Made by a program: the position numbers and the translations under genes. Shown piece after piece: positions 1-6,476 of a stretch of 9,496 bases of DNA. Source of the stretch: Anaerolineae bacterium (lineage in GTDB: Bacteria > Chloroflexota > Anaerolineae > Aggregatilineales > Aggregatilineaceae); NCBI GenBank assembly GCA_020848665.1, contig JADLHR010000319.1, positions 1-9,496 on the forward strand, given 5' to 3'. How positions within the stretch are numbered: the first letter of the stretch is position 1; each line of letters opens with the position of its first letter. Under the pieces are notes generated by a model. The model did not search any database, was not told where the DNA came from, and worked only from the letters and a program-made list of their open reading frames with translations.

Positions 1-1
1 C

Positions 2-52
2 CGCGAGCGCCAGGGCGATCCGGCCCACGCGCCATCGACTCCTGCCAGCCAT
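2..52 (-). CDS. Start of an unidentified gene, possibly secreted or membrane protein (truncated by window edge)
   Basis: Only 17 codons are visible, reading MAGRSRWRVGRIALALA and then leaving the window. The short arginine-rich start followed by a run of small hydrophobic residues looks like the beginning of a signal peptide or first membrane helix. A purine-rich AGGGATAGG stretch directly precedes the ATG, and a plausible promoter lies about 30 to 60 bases upstream. The gene sits beyond the nrdJ terminator, so it is probably a separate transcription unit. A second ATG at 35 in another frame has an AGGAG close by and is an alternative. The product cannot be identified. Confidence 0.35.
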   Translation of the reverse strand, partial: MAGRSRWRVGRIALALA

Positions 53-83
53 CCTATCCCTGTTGGCGCCTGATGCTGCGTTA

Positions 84-112
84 CTTGTAGCACCCCCCGG
101 CACGTGGCGCAA
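84..112 (-). promoter_or_regulatory. Possible sigma70-type promoter for the left-edge gene
   Basis: On the minus strand TTGCGC (112 to 107) and TACAAG (89 to 84) are separated by exactly 17 bases, each matching four of six consensus positions. It lies between the nrdJ terminator and the truncated gene starting at 52, which is where a promoter would be needed. The match is moderate and the region is GC-rich, so it is only a candidate. Confidence 0.35.
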
Positions 113-118
113 GCGCGC

Positions 119-152
119 AATAAAAACGGAGCCGCGCCGGGGCGTGGCTCCG
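119..152 (-). terminator. Rho-independent terminator after nrdJ
   Basis: On the minus strand CGGAGCC and GGCTCCG form a perfect 7-bp outer stem. The inner bases ACGC/GCGC add three more pairs after one mismatch, closing on a CCCG loop. The stem is followed at once by TTTTTATT. It begins 34 bases after the nrdJ stop codon, as expected for the end of the nrdR-nrdJ transcript. Confidence 0.85.
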
Positions 153-186
153 CTGAAAGATTGGGTTGCTGCTCTATACTGCTCGC

Positions 187-3100
187 TCAACACTCGCTGA
201 ATGCGCAGCTATAGCACTTGCGGCAGCCTTCCTCGTTAACCAGCGTTGCCGCGCCGCACTCCGGGCAGAGGTCGGCGGACCGCTGGACGGTCGGCAGCGC
301 GAGCTGGCCCTCGCTGACGAGCGCGGGCGGCTCGACCACCGCGCCTTCATCGCTCTCGTCAAGGTATTCCTGGAGCGCCTGCGAGATGCCATCCGGCAGG
401 CTGAGGACGCGCTGCTGGCCGAAGCCAATCGGACGCCCGCCGCCGATCCCGCTGAGCTGGCGCACGACTTCCTTGACGCGGTTGCGCGGGCTGACCGTCG
501 AGGACAGGCGCAGAATGTATGAGATCAGCCGGCCGATCGCTTCGGACACCGCCGCCGTCTCCGAGCCGACCTTCGAGGTCATCAGAAAGACCTCGAACGG
601 CTGGCCCTTGCCCTCGCCATTCTCGTTGACCGTGACGTAGGTCGCGCCGAGCGGCGTCTGGACGCGGTAGGTCTTGCCGCTCAGATAGCGCGGGCGCGGC
701 TTCTTTTCTTCGTTGAACAGGCGGATCTGCTCGCCAGGCCGCGTCTCGGCGGACGCCTGCTTCTTCCTGGCGGTCTCGGCGGTTTCGAGGACGACCTTCT
801 CGCGGCTGCCGGTCACATAGACGGTCAGCCCCTTGCAGCCCAGCCGCCAGCCGAGCAGATAAGCCTCGGCCACGTCCTGCTCGGTCGCGCCTGGCGGGAA
901 GTTGCATGTCTTCGAGATGGCGTTGTCGGTGAACGCCTGAAGCGCGGCCTGCATCCGCACGTGCTCCTCAGCGGTCACGTCGCCGCTGACGACGAATACC
1001 GCGCGGATGTCTTCCGGCACGTCGTCCAGGTCCTGGCAGGTGCCGACCTGGTTGACCTGCTCCACAATGCGCTCGATCTCGCCGCCGTCCAGGCCGGAAT
1101 TTTGCAGCGCGCGCTCGAACAGCGGGCTGGTGTATTGCAGCGTAAGCTGGCGGCCCGCGTCGTTGACGTGGCGCATGTAGGCCAGGGCGAAGACCGGCTC
1201 ACAGCCGTAGCCCTCGCAGCCCGCGACGGTCGAGATCGTGCCGGTCGGCGCGACGGTCGTCTGCGCGCCGTTGCGAATGCCGTGCCGCCGGACGCCGTCC
1301 TCAATCGCCTGCCAGTCGAGCGCCGGGCGGCCCCAGTCGCGCTCGTAAGGCGCAAGCGGCTGCGGCGGCTCCCACTGGAGGTTGGCCGGATCGTAGCGGC
1401 TGCCCTCGATTGCCAGGAACGGGCCGCGCTCGCGCGCCAGGTCGATGCTGGTCCGCATCGTGTGATAGCGCACGAACTCCATGACCTGGCTGGCGAACTC
1501 CTGCCCCGCCGGAGAGCCGTAGCGCACGCCGAGCACGTACATCATATCGGCCAGACCCATGATCCCCAGGCCGATGCGCCGGACGCGGTGCGCCGCCTCT
1601 TCCAGTTCCGGCACGGCAGGCACATACTTGTTGGCCGAGACGACATTGTCCAGGAAGCGGGTCGCGGTGTCGACCGAATGGCGCAGCAGGTCCCAATCGA
1701 CCGCGCCATCCGGCGTCAGGTGCTGGGCGAGGTTGATGCTGCCGAGACAGCAATTTTCATATGGACCTAAGAATTGCTCGCCGCAGTTGTGCGCGACAAA
1801 GCCATTGGCGATCAGGCTGTGCGTCTGCGGCTGCGCCAGGTCGTACACGTCGGCGGCGCCCGCCGGCTCGACACTCAGCACGCGGTCGGCAAACGTCTCG
1901 CGGTTAGAACGCCGCGCCTTGGCTTCGATAAACGCTTCCGCTTTCACCTGTTTGCTGGGGTGAGCGAAGCCGATCAGCTCGACAAACCGGTCGCGGTTCG
2001 CCTTGCCGATCACCAGCTCATACTGCGGGCGCGATTGGTAGAGCTTCGTGCCGCCCTTGCCATCCGGCATGGCGTGCTGCCGCGCAGCGCGGCGATGGTA
2101 GACACGGCTCATGATGCCGAAGTTCGTCAGCAGAAGCTGCACATCTTCCAGCAGCCCGCGCGAGCTGCTCGCCAGCCGCACCGTGCAATCCCGCTTCTTC
2201 TCATTGACGCCGACTGTACCATCCGCGCCGAACAGCCCCTGCAAGAAGCCCACAACTGCCTCGCGCGGCGCGGTCCAGATCGACTCCGGCACGCGCTTGT
2301 CCTCGGCGTGGACAGGCCGCATACCCAGCGACTTGAAGAACAGGAACGGCACGAGGCCGTAGGACAACTGTTTGAGCGTCCCGCGCTCGACCACCGAGCC
2401 GGGGCCGAACCACTCCGTCAGCGGTTCATGAATCTGAGCCAATGCCTGGTCGTCGGCAAACACCAGGCCAACGCTGCGGCGCGTCTGCCCGTCCGACACC
2501 CAGCCATCACCGACCAGCCAGCCCATCACCAACCCCAGGTCATGCGACCAGTTTTCCGGCAAACCAGCGTACCGCTCCGCGAAGTCGGCCCGCTGGACGT
2601 TATGCGCGTCGCCCGCCAGCGCCATCTGCGCCATTCGCTCGCGCATGTTGACCGCGTTCGGCAGCGCCGTTTCGCGGCTCCACGCGCCTTCGCCGCTTTG
2701 CAGCAGCACGTTGTCGCCGGACCTCAGCGCCTGCAATTCGACGTAACCACGCGGCGTCAGAAAGCGGTGGTCGGGCGTCGCTGTCACACAGTAGCCGCTG
2801 CGCGTCGTGAGCCTCATCACCGGCGCATTCGGGCGCGTCATCCACGCGACGGAAGCGGGGCGCAGCGCGACACCGAGCGAGGTGCCGGCCGGTTGGCTTT
2901 CGTCGGCCAGCGCGCGATTATCCGCCGCGACGAATGGCGTCAGCCCGTGTTCCGCCAGGTCTTCGATACGCAGCAGGCCGTACTCGGTGGCAATCCGCGT
3001 CCCGCCGACGAAGCACGGATTTGTAGCCTCTAGCTCATACAGGTGCGGGACCGGGTTCTCGCGGTTAGCCGCGTCCAGGAACAACACGCCCGGCTCGCCG

Positions 3101-3921
3101 TTGAAGTGCGCCTGCTTGACGATCTTCTGGAACAGTTCGCGCGCCCGGACCGTCTCCCAGACCTTGCCATCCTGTGGGTTGATCAGCTCGAAATCGGCGT
3201 CCGCTTCGACCGCGCGCATAAAGGCGTCGGTGATCCCGACTGAGATATTGAAATTCGTGATGTGATTCTCATCCGTCTTGCAGGTGATGAACTCGCGAAT
3301 ATCCGGATGATCGACGCGCAGCACGGCCATGTTCGCACCCCGGCGGCTGCCGCCCTGCGCGATCTCGCCGAACGCCTGGTCATAGACGCGCAGGAACCCT
3401 ACCGGGCCGGTCGCTTTGCCATTCGAGGAATGAACCAGGCCCCCCTTCGGGCGCAGCCGGCTGAAGGCGAAGCCGTTGCCGCCGCCGGTTTGCTGGATCA
3501 GCGCGGCGTGACGCAGCGTCTCGAAAATCCCGGAGCCAGTGCGGCCCATGTCGTCGTCAATCGGCAGCACGAAGCAGGCCGCAAGCTGGCCCAGCGGCGT
3601 ACCGGCGCCGGTGAAGGTCGGGCTGTTCGGGAAGAAGCGCAGCGTCGTCAGCAGCTCGTAGAAGCGGCGGGCCATCGGCTCAATCGGCTGGCCGTAGTCC
3701 GCTTCAACTTTGGCGACGTGGTACGCCACGCGCCAGAACATTTCCTGCTCGGTTTCGGCTGGCTGGCCGTCCTCACCCCGGCGCAGATACCGCTTGCGCA
3801 GCACCGTGCGTGCGTTATCGCTCAGCGGAATCTCGCGCGCCAGATCGGGCGGAAAGGGAACTTTGCGAAATCCATTGGTCCGCGTCTCGACGGCCGTTTC
3901 CTTTTGGCTACCATCCACCAT
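187..3921 (-). CDS. nrdJ: Vitamin B12-dependent (class II) ribonucleotide reductase with an in-frame intein
   Basis: Reduces ribonucleotides to deoxyribonucleotides in the cytoplasm, using adenosylcobalamin to make the active-site thiyl radical. The precursor is 1244 residues; removing the 410-residue intein (303 to 712) leaves 834. The core begins near residue 33 (LSDNARTVLRKRYL). I see no N-terminal ATP-cone, so overall activity control by dATP at that site seems absent. The catalytic N-x-C-x-E motif is split: N301-P302, then C713-G714-E715 after the intein. C116 (LAACFVLP) and C724 (ENCCLGS) fit the redox cysteine pair. APTGTIS at 891 to 897 is the barrel loop. A TSCPD-type domain lies near 1085 to 1180, and a zinc-ribbon tail has cysteines at 1219, 1222, 1233, 1236, 1239 and 1244. 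GAGGAG sits 6 bases before the ATG. It follows nrdR by 144 bases. Confidence 0.96.
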   Translation of the reverse strand: MVDGSQKETAVETRTNGFRKVPFPPDLAREIPLSDNARTVLRKRYLRRGEDGQPAETEQEMFWRVAYHVAKVEADYGQPIEPMARRFYELLTTLRFFPNSPTFTGAGTPLGQLAACFVLPIDDDMGRTGSGIFETLRHAALIQQTGGGNGFAFSRLRPKGGLVHSSNGKATGPVGFLRVYDQAFGEIAQGGSRRGANMAVLRVDHPDIREFITCKTDENHITNFNISVGITDAFMRAVEADADFELINPQDGKVWETVRARELFQKIVKQAHFNGEPGVLFLDAANRENPVPHLYELEATNPCFVGGTRIATEYGLLRIEDLAEHGLTPFVAADNRALADESQPAGTSLGVALRPASVAWMTRPNAPVMRLTTRSGYCVTATPDHRFLTPRGYVELQALRSGDNVLLQSGEGAWSRETALPNAVNMRERMAQMALAGDAHNVQRADFAERYAGLPENWSHDLGLVMGWLVGDGWVSDGQTRRSVGLVFADDQALAQIHEPLTEWFGPGSVVERGTLKQLSYGLVPFLFFKSLGMRPVHAEDKRVPESIWTAPREAVVGFLQGLFGADGTVGVNEKKRDCTVRLASSSRGLLEDVQLLLTNFGIMSRVYHRRAARQHAMPDGKGGTKLYQSRPQYELVIGKANRDRFVELIGFAHPSKQVKAEAFIEAKARRSNRETFADRVLSVEPAGAADVYDLAQPQTHSLIANGFVAHNCGEQFLGPYENCCLGSINLAQHLTPDGAVDWDLLRHSVDTATRFLDNVVSANKYVPAVPELEEAAHRVRRIGLGIMGLADMMYVLGVRYGSPAGQEFASQVMEFVRYHTMRTSIDLARERGPFLAIEGSRYDPANLQWEPPQPLAPYERDWGRPALDWQAIEDGVRRHGIRNGAQTTVAPTGTISTVAGCEGYGCEPVFALAYMRHVNDAGRQLTLQYTSPLFERALQNSGLDGGEIERIVEQVNQVGTCQDLDDVPEDIRAVFVVSGDVTAEEHVRMQAALQAFTDNAISKTCNFPPGATEQDVAEAYLLGWRLGCKGLTVYVTGSREKVVLETAETARKKQASAETRPGEQIRLFNEEKKPRPRYLSGKTYRVQTPLGATYVTVNENGEGKGQPFEVFLMTSKVGSETAAVSEAIGRLISYILRLSSTVSPRNRVKEVVRQLSGIGGGRPIGFGQQRVLSLPDGISQALQEYLDESDEGAVVEPPALVSEGQLALPTVQRSADLCPECGAATLVNEEGCRKCYSCAFSEC
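1786..3015 (-). mobile_element. Intein with LAGLIDADG homing endonuclease inside NrdJ
   Basis: A self-splicing protein element of 410 residues, nrdJ residues 303 to 712. It starts with Cys (CFVGGTRI, block A) and ends with the His-Asn pair (LIANGFVAHN, block G) before a Cys, as in class 1 inteins. Block B is TATPDHRFLT with H385. Block F is near 681 to 694 (VLSVEPAGAADVYDLA). Between the splicing halves are two dodecapeptide motifs of the LAGLIDADG endonuclease family: LGLVMGWLVGDGW (462 to 474) and VVGFLQGLFGADG (556 to 568). Their acidic residues D472 and D567 are kept, so the endonuclease may be active. There is no frameshift or stop. Insertion is at the highly conserved NP/CGE site, a typical choice for inteins. 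Confidence 0.95.
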
Positions 3922-4065
3922 AACTCGCTCCTCGCGCTGCCTGGAGGAGACCCTGCCGGGGGTCGCCTCGAACCGATAAACACCCGCTACGTCAGTCCGT
4001 TGAGAACACTAACGCGGGTTCCTGCCTCGCTGCGCAGGACCTTTCGATCAGAACATGTTGTGACG
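3922..4065 (-). promoter_or_regulatory. Structured leader of nrdJ with candidate ribosome-binding-site switch
   Basis: This is the entire nrdR-nrdJ gap. Hairpin A pairs CCTGC (4038 to 4034) with GCAGG (4025 to 4021). Hairpin B has 12 pairs: ACCCG plus CGTTAGT (4019 to 4008) with ACTGACG (3996 to 3990) and CGGGT (3986 to 3982), with a 3-base bulge. TCGAA (4047 to 4043) can pair with TTCGA (3972 to 3968), enclosing A and B as a three-way junction. Hairpin C pairs 3969 to 3960 with 3953 to 3944 (nine of ten pairs, loop CCGGCA). Its 3' strand contains CTCCTC (3949 to 3944), which is also a perfect complement of the Shine-Dalgarno GAGGAG (3933 to 3928). The two pairings exclude each other. I see no canonical cobalamin-riboswitch B12 box. 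No folding energy was computed. Confidence 0.55.
3928..3933 (-). promoter_or_regulatory. Ribosome binding site of nrdJ
   Basis: GAGGAG lies 6 bases before the nrdJ ATG and supports that start. It can be masked by CTCCTC at 3949 to 3944 in the same leader. Confidence 0.75.
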
Positions 4066-4629
4066 TCAGGGAATTGCGGGGGACGAGTCCTCGTCCGAAG
4101 CGCCATCGTCGCTCACGACTTCCTTGTCGGAGGCGGCAGTATCCGGCAGGGCGGAGGCGTGCGTCACCTCAGTCTGCTCTCCGCCGAGCATCGAGTCGAT
4201 CATGTCGCGCACGCTGGTCATGCTGTCCAGACCCAGGTAGACGATGGCATAGCGGATGTAGGCGATCGGGTCGATGCGCTTCAGCCCCTCGATAATCATG
4301 TCGCCCACCACGCGGCTGGACACCTCGTCACGCCCCATATTTTGCAGGTGTGTCTCGATGTGCTCGACCAGGTCGCTGATCGCCGAGGCCGGGATTGGGC
4401 GCTTGGCGCACGCGATCTGCACGCCGCGAATCAGCTTCTCGCGATCGAACGCCTCGCGGTCGCCGGTGCTCTTGATCAGCAGCGGCGTCGCGCGCATCAC
4501 CTTTTCGTAGGTGTTGAACCGGCGCCCGCACACTTTGCACTCGCGCCGCCGGCGGATTCCATCCTGCAGATCACGAGTCGTGTCGATCACGCGCGACTTA
4601 TTGTCTGCGTCGCAATAAGGGCATTTCAT
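4066..4629 (-). CDS. nrdR: Transcriptional repressor NrdR
   Basis: Nucleotide-sensing repressor of ribonucleotide reductase genes; it binds paired NrdR boxes and reads ATP/dATP through its ATP-cone. The zinc ribbon is at the N-terminus with C3, C6, C31 and C34 (CPYC and CKVC), including the family-typical RRRREC. The ATP-cone spans roughly 49 to 139. The protein is 187 residues, longer than the usual 150 to 160, because of an acidic, Ser/Ala/Asp-rich tail from about 150. The ATG is fixed by MKCPYC, the normal NrdR start; the ribosome binding site is weak. It precedes nrdJ on the same strand, and box-like sites lie 103 to 150 bases upstream, so it probably represses itself and nrdJ. Confidence 0.96.
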   Translation of the reverse strand: MKCPYCDADNKSRVIDTTRDLQDGIRRRRECKVCGRRFNTYEKVMRATPLLIKSTGDREAFDREKLIRGVQIACAKRPIPASAISDLVEHIETHLQNMGRDEVSSRVVGDMIIEGLKRIDPIAYIRYAIVYLGLDSMTSVRDMIDSMLGGEQTEVTHASALPDTAASDKEVVSDDGASDEDSSPAIP

Positions 4630-4731
4630 CCTAAGCTCTTTCTGTGATGTAGAGCCGGGCTGCTCGATTGGGGCTGCGCAATCCCAGATAGCCGGGTGAG
4701 CCGCTTATCCCACCCGATTTTTGCCATACAA

Positions 4732-4747
4732 CCCCCACATTTTGGAT
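4732..4747 (-). promoter_or_regulatory. NrdR box 1 (weaker)
   Basis: The plus-strand sequence CCCCCACATTTTGGAT matches 9 of 16 positions of the family consensus as I remember it (acaCwAtATATwGtgt). On its own it would be weak. Its start is exactly 32 bases from that of the better box at 4764, which is the usual spacing of paired NrdR boxes, and both are preceded by the same CAA. Confidence 0.55.
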
Positions 4748-4763
4748 ATTCTGTGAAAAACAA

Positions 4764-4779
4764 CCCCCATATATGGTGT
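4764..4779 (-). promoter_or_regulatory. NrdR box 2 (stronger)
   Basis: The plus-strand sequence CCCCCATATATGGTGT matches 12 of 16 consensus positions and contains the perfect palindrome CCATATATGG (4767 to 4776). It is about 135 bases upstream of the nrdR start. With box 1 it forms the expected tandem operator for NrdR control of the nrdR-nrdJ transcript. Confidence 0.72.
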
Positions 4780-4821
4780 TTCAATGGGTCCACACTGTAG
4801 CATGATCTACCGGAAGGGCAT

Positions 4822-4839
4822 ATAGTACCCCGGTACTAT
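4822..4839. repeat. Perfect inverted repeat, candidate operator upstream of nrdR
   Basis: ATAGTACC (4822 to 4829) and GGTACTAT (4832 to 4839) are exact reverse complements around a CC centre. The 18-bp dyad is too short-looped for an RNA hairpin of note and looks like a dimeric-protein site. It lies 43 bases upstream of the stronger NrdR box. It does not resemble the NrdR box; the regulator is unknown. Confidence 0.5.
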
Positions 4840-5047
4840 CAGAGGTAATTTTAAGGTATCGTTCGCGGGCGCGCCAGGCTTTCAAACCAGTCTCAAACGG
4901 CATCCGAAACGCCATCCCAACAGCTCTTCGAACAGCGGGCCGGACGCGAAAAAAGAACGACGTTGTCTTCACGCAGAGGCAGGCCGCTTGCGCGGCGACC
5001 CACCCCGAAAACAACGCCGTCGGAGGGTAAGGCTATGGACTACCAGG

Positions 5048-5089
5048 CAGCGCGCACATCAGCGCGCACGTTACCACGCCGCTGCGCGC
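5048..5089 (-). repeat. Tandem 12-base repeat and GC hairpin just after ftsZ
   Basis: On the plus strand CAGCGCGCAC occurs at 5048 and again at 5060 (period 12). On the minus strand GCGCGCA (5089 to 5083) can pair with TGCGCGC (5068 to 5062), giving a strong hairpin 27 bases after the ftsZ stop. There is no T-run, so it is not a standard rho-independent terminator; it may stabilise or end the ftsZ message. Confidence 0.35.
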
Positions 5090-5115
5090 GCTCAGGAGCG
5101 TTTTGGATACAGCCG

Positions 5116-6324
5116 CTACCGGCGCCGCAGGAAGGCCGGAATATCCAGGTCGTCGGTGTCGTAGACGCGCGACGTGAATTCCTCTTCGACCTTGCGCGTC
5201 TGCGGCTGGGCAGGCACTTCGACGTCCGTCTCCGGCTGCATCACCGCCGCGGACGGCTCGGGCGGCGCGACGGGCCGCTGCGGCTGGCGCTGCTGCTGCT
5301 GCGGCTGGCGCTGCTGCTGCGCGGGCACACGGTCGCGTGCGTTGGCCGGGCGCCGCGTCGCCACGCGGGACTGCTCGAAGCCAGTCGCGATCACTGTGAT
5401 ACGGATTTCGTCGCCCATGTTCTCGTCGATGACCGCGCCGAAGATCAGGTTGACATCCGGATGCGATGTCTCCTTGATGATCGCCGCCGCCTCGTTGACC
5501 TCGAACAGGCTCATATTCGGGCCGCCGGTGACGTTGAACAGGATGCCGCGCGCGCCATCGATCGTTACATCCAGCAGACTGCTGCTGATCGCCTCCTCAG
5601 CAGCCGTGCGCGCCCGATCCTCACCCGAAGCGCGGCCCACCGCCATCAGCGCCGCCCCGCCTTCCGACATGATCGTGCGCACGTCGGCGAAGTCGAGGTT
5701 GATCAGGCCGGGGACGGTGATCAGCTCGGAAATGCCCTGGATACCCTGGCGCAGCACGTCGTCCGCCATGCCGAAGGCGTCCTGCAGGGTGGCGCGTTTG
5801 TCCACAATCTGGAGCAGGCGGTCATTCGGAATCACGATCAGGGTATCAACCTGGCTCTTGAGCGCCTCGATTCCAGCCTCCGCCGCCTGGATACGACGCG
5901 CGCCCTCGAAGGTGAAGGGGCGCGTCACGACGCCGATCGTCAGCGCGCCGAGTTCCTTGGCAACCTGCGCCACGACCGGCGCGCCGCCGGTGCCGGTCCC
6001 GCCGCCCATGCCACTCGTGATGAACACCATGTCCGCGCCGCGCAGGACCTCGTACAATTCGTCGGCGCTTTCTTCGGCGGCCTTGCGCCCGATCTCCGGG
6101 TTGCCCCCGGCGCCCAGGCCGCGCGTCAGTTTGTCGCCGATCCGCACGCGCGTCTTCGCTTTGCTGAGCAGCAGCGCCTGAGAGTCAGTGTTGATCCCTA
6201 TGAACTCGACGCCGCCCAGCCCTTCTTCGATCATGCGGTTGACAGCGTTGCCGCCGCCGCCGCCGATCCCGACTACTTTTATGCTGGCGAAGTTATCGCC
6301 ACCCATCGGCAGAGCCTCAGCCAT
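5116..6324 (-). CDS. ftsZ: Cell division protein FtsZ
   Basis: Tubulin-like GTPase that polymerises into the Z-ring at midcell. It is 402 residues from the ATG at 6324, chosen because GGAGG lies 8 bases upstream and the family pattern begins shortly after (IKVVGIGGGGGNAVNRM, 15 to 31). The tubulin signature GGGTGTG is at 107 to 113. The catalytic T7 loop NLDFAD is at 209 to 214, with D211 and D214. The GTPase and C-terminal domains run to about 317. A disordered linker follows, with a glutamine-rich tandem repeat at 336 to 349. The conserved tail DDLDIPAFLRRR (391 to 402), the docking peptide for FtsA, is intact. An upstream in-frame extension to 6426 lacks family similarity and is rejected. 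It follows ftsA after 186 bases. Confidence 0.98.
   Translation of the reverse strand: MAEALPMGGDNFASIKVVGIGGGGGNAVNRMIEEGLGGVEFIGINTDSQALLLSKAKTRVRIGDKLTRGLGAGGNPEIGRKAAEESADELYEVLRGADMVFITSGMGGGTGTGGAPVVAQVAKELGALTIGVVTRPFTFEGARRIQAAEAGIEALKSQVDTLIVIPNDRLLQIVDKRATLQDAFGMADDVLRQGIQGISELITVPGLINLDFADVRTIMSEGGAALMAVGRASGEDRARTAAEEAISSSLLDVTIDGARGILFNVTGGPNMSLFEVNEAAAIIKETSHPDVNLIFGAVIDENMGDEIRITVIATGFEQSRVATRRPANARDRVPAQQQRQPQQQQRQPQRPVAPPEPSAAVMQPETDVEVPAQPQTRKVEEEFTSRVYDTDDLDIPAFLRRR
5278..5319 (-). repeat. Two exact 21-bp tandem repeats in the FtsZ linker
   Basis: CTGCGGCTGGCGCTGCTGCTG on the plus strand occurs twice in direct succession (5278 to 5298 and 5299 to 5319). Read on the coding strand it gives QQQRQPQ twice, FtsZ residues 336 to 349, in the disordered linker before the C-terminal docking peptide. 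Confidence 0.9.
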
Positions 6325-6447
6325 AGTCTCACCCTCCCTATCCCCGAACTTTGAATGATGGCGCCGGCCCACAACCGCCTGGTAGGGCGTGGCTCCGCAC
6401 CGTTCCGCTGTCGAGTGTGGTCCCAAACCGCTTGATAGTCTGGAGCC

Positions 6448-6476
6448 ATTTTACGCTATTTTCCCACATGAGAAAA
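6448..6476 (-). promoter_or_regulatory. Possible promoter in the ftsA-ftsZ gap
   Basis: TAAAAT (6453 to 6448) matches five of six -10 positions. At 17 bases spacing the -35 would be TTTTCT (6476 to 6471), a poor match. A dedicated ftsZ promoter would fit the need for more FtsZ than FtsA, but the evidence is thin. It overlaps the inverted repeat at 6453 to 6482. Confidence 0.3.

Larger units (their letters stand above)
4780..5115. other. Intergenic region between ftsZ and the NrdR boxes
   Basis: I find no credible gene in these 336 bases. Short open frames exist but have poor starts and unremarkable composition. It holds a perfect inverted repeat (4822 to 4839), an AT-rich stretch around 4841 to 4860 that may belong to the nrdR promoter, a small GCCGC-GCAA-GCGGC hairpin around 4984 to 4997, and a 12-base tandem repeat and hairpin just after ftsZ. 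No confident -35/-10 pair for nrdR could be assigned. Confidence 0.6.

Noticed and set aside
4051..4060. GAACATGTTG as a LexA/SOS box
   Set aside because: The GAAC and GTTC-like halves are only 2 bases apart instead of 4, and it lies just beyond the nrdR stop with no promoter.
3922..4065. Canonical cobalamin riboswitch before nrdJ
   Set aside because: I see no B12 box, and the gap of 144 bases is short for the full consensus structure. The leader is structured but does not look like that class.
3262..4647. 461-codon plus-strand open frame across nrdJ and nrdR
   Set aside because: It is a shadow of the two real genes, which match known families along their whole length.
4705..4713. TTATCCCAC as a DnaA box
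   Set aside because: It matches the first six bases of TTATCCACA but not the last three, and there is no cluster of further boxes.
4781..5014. 77-codon minus-strand open frame between ftsZ and nrdR
   Set aside because: It starts with TTG, has no convincing ribosome binding site, and crosses the inverted repeat at 4822 to 4839.
4963..6354. Long plus-strand open frame with GGAGG and ATG at 5035, opposite ftsZ
   Set aside because: It is antisense to a fully conserved ftsZ with all motifs. Long antisense frames are common in GC-rich DNA, and the translation has no recognisable family features.
6325..6426. 34-codon N-terminal extension of FtsZ
   Set aside because: The extension has no FtsZ similarity and reads through the Shine-Dalgarno that serves the ATG at 6324.
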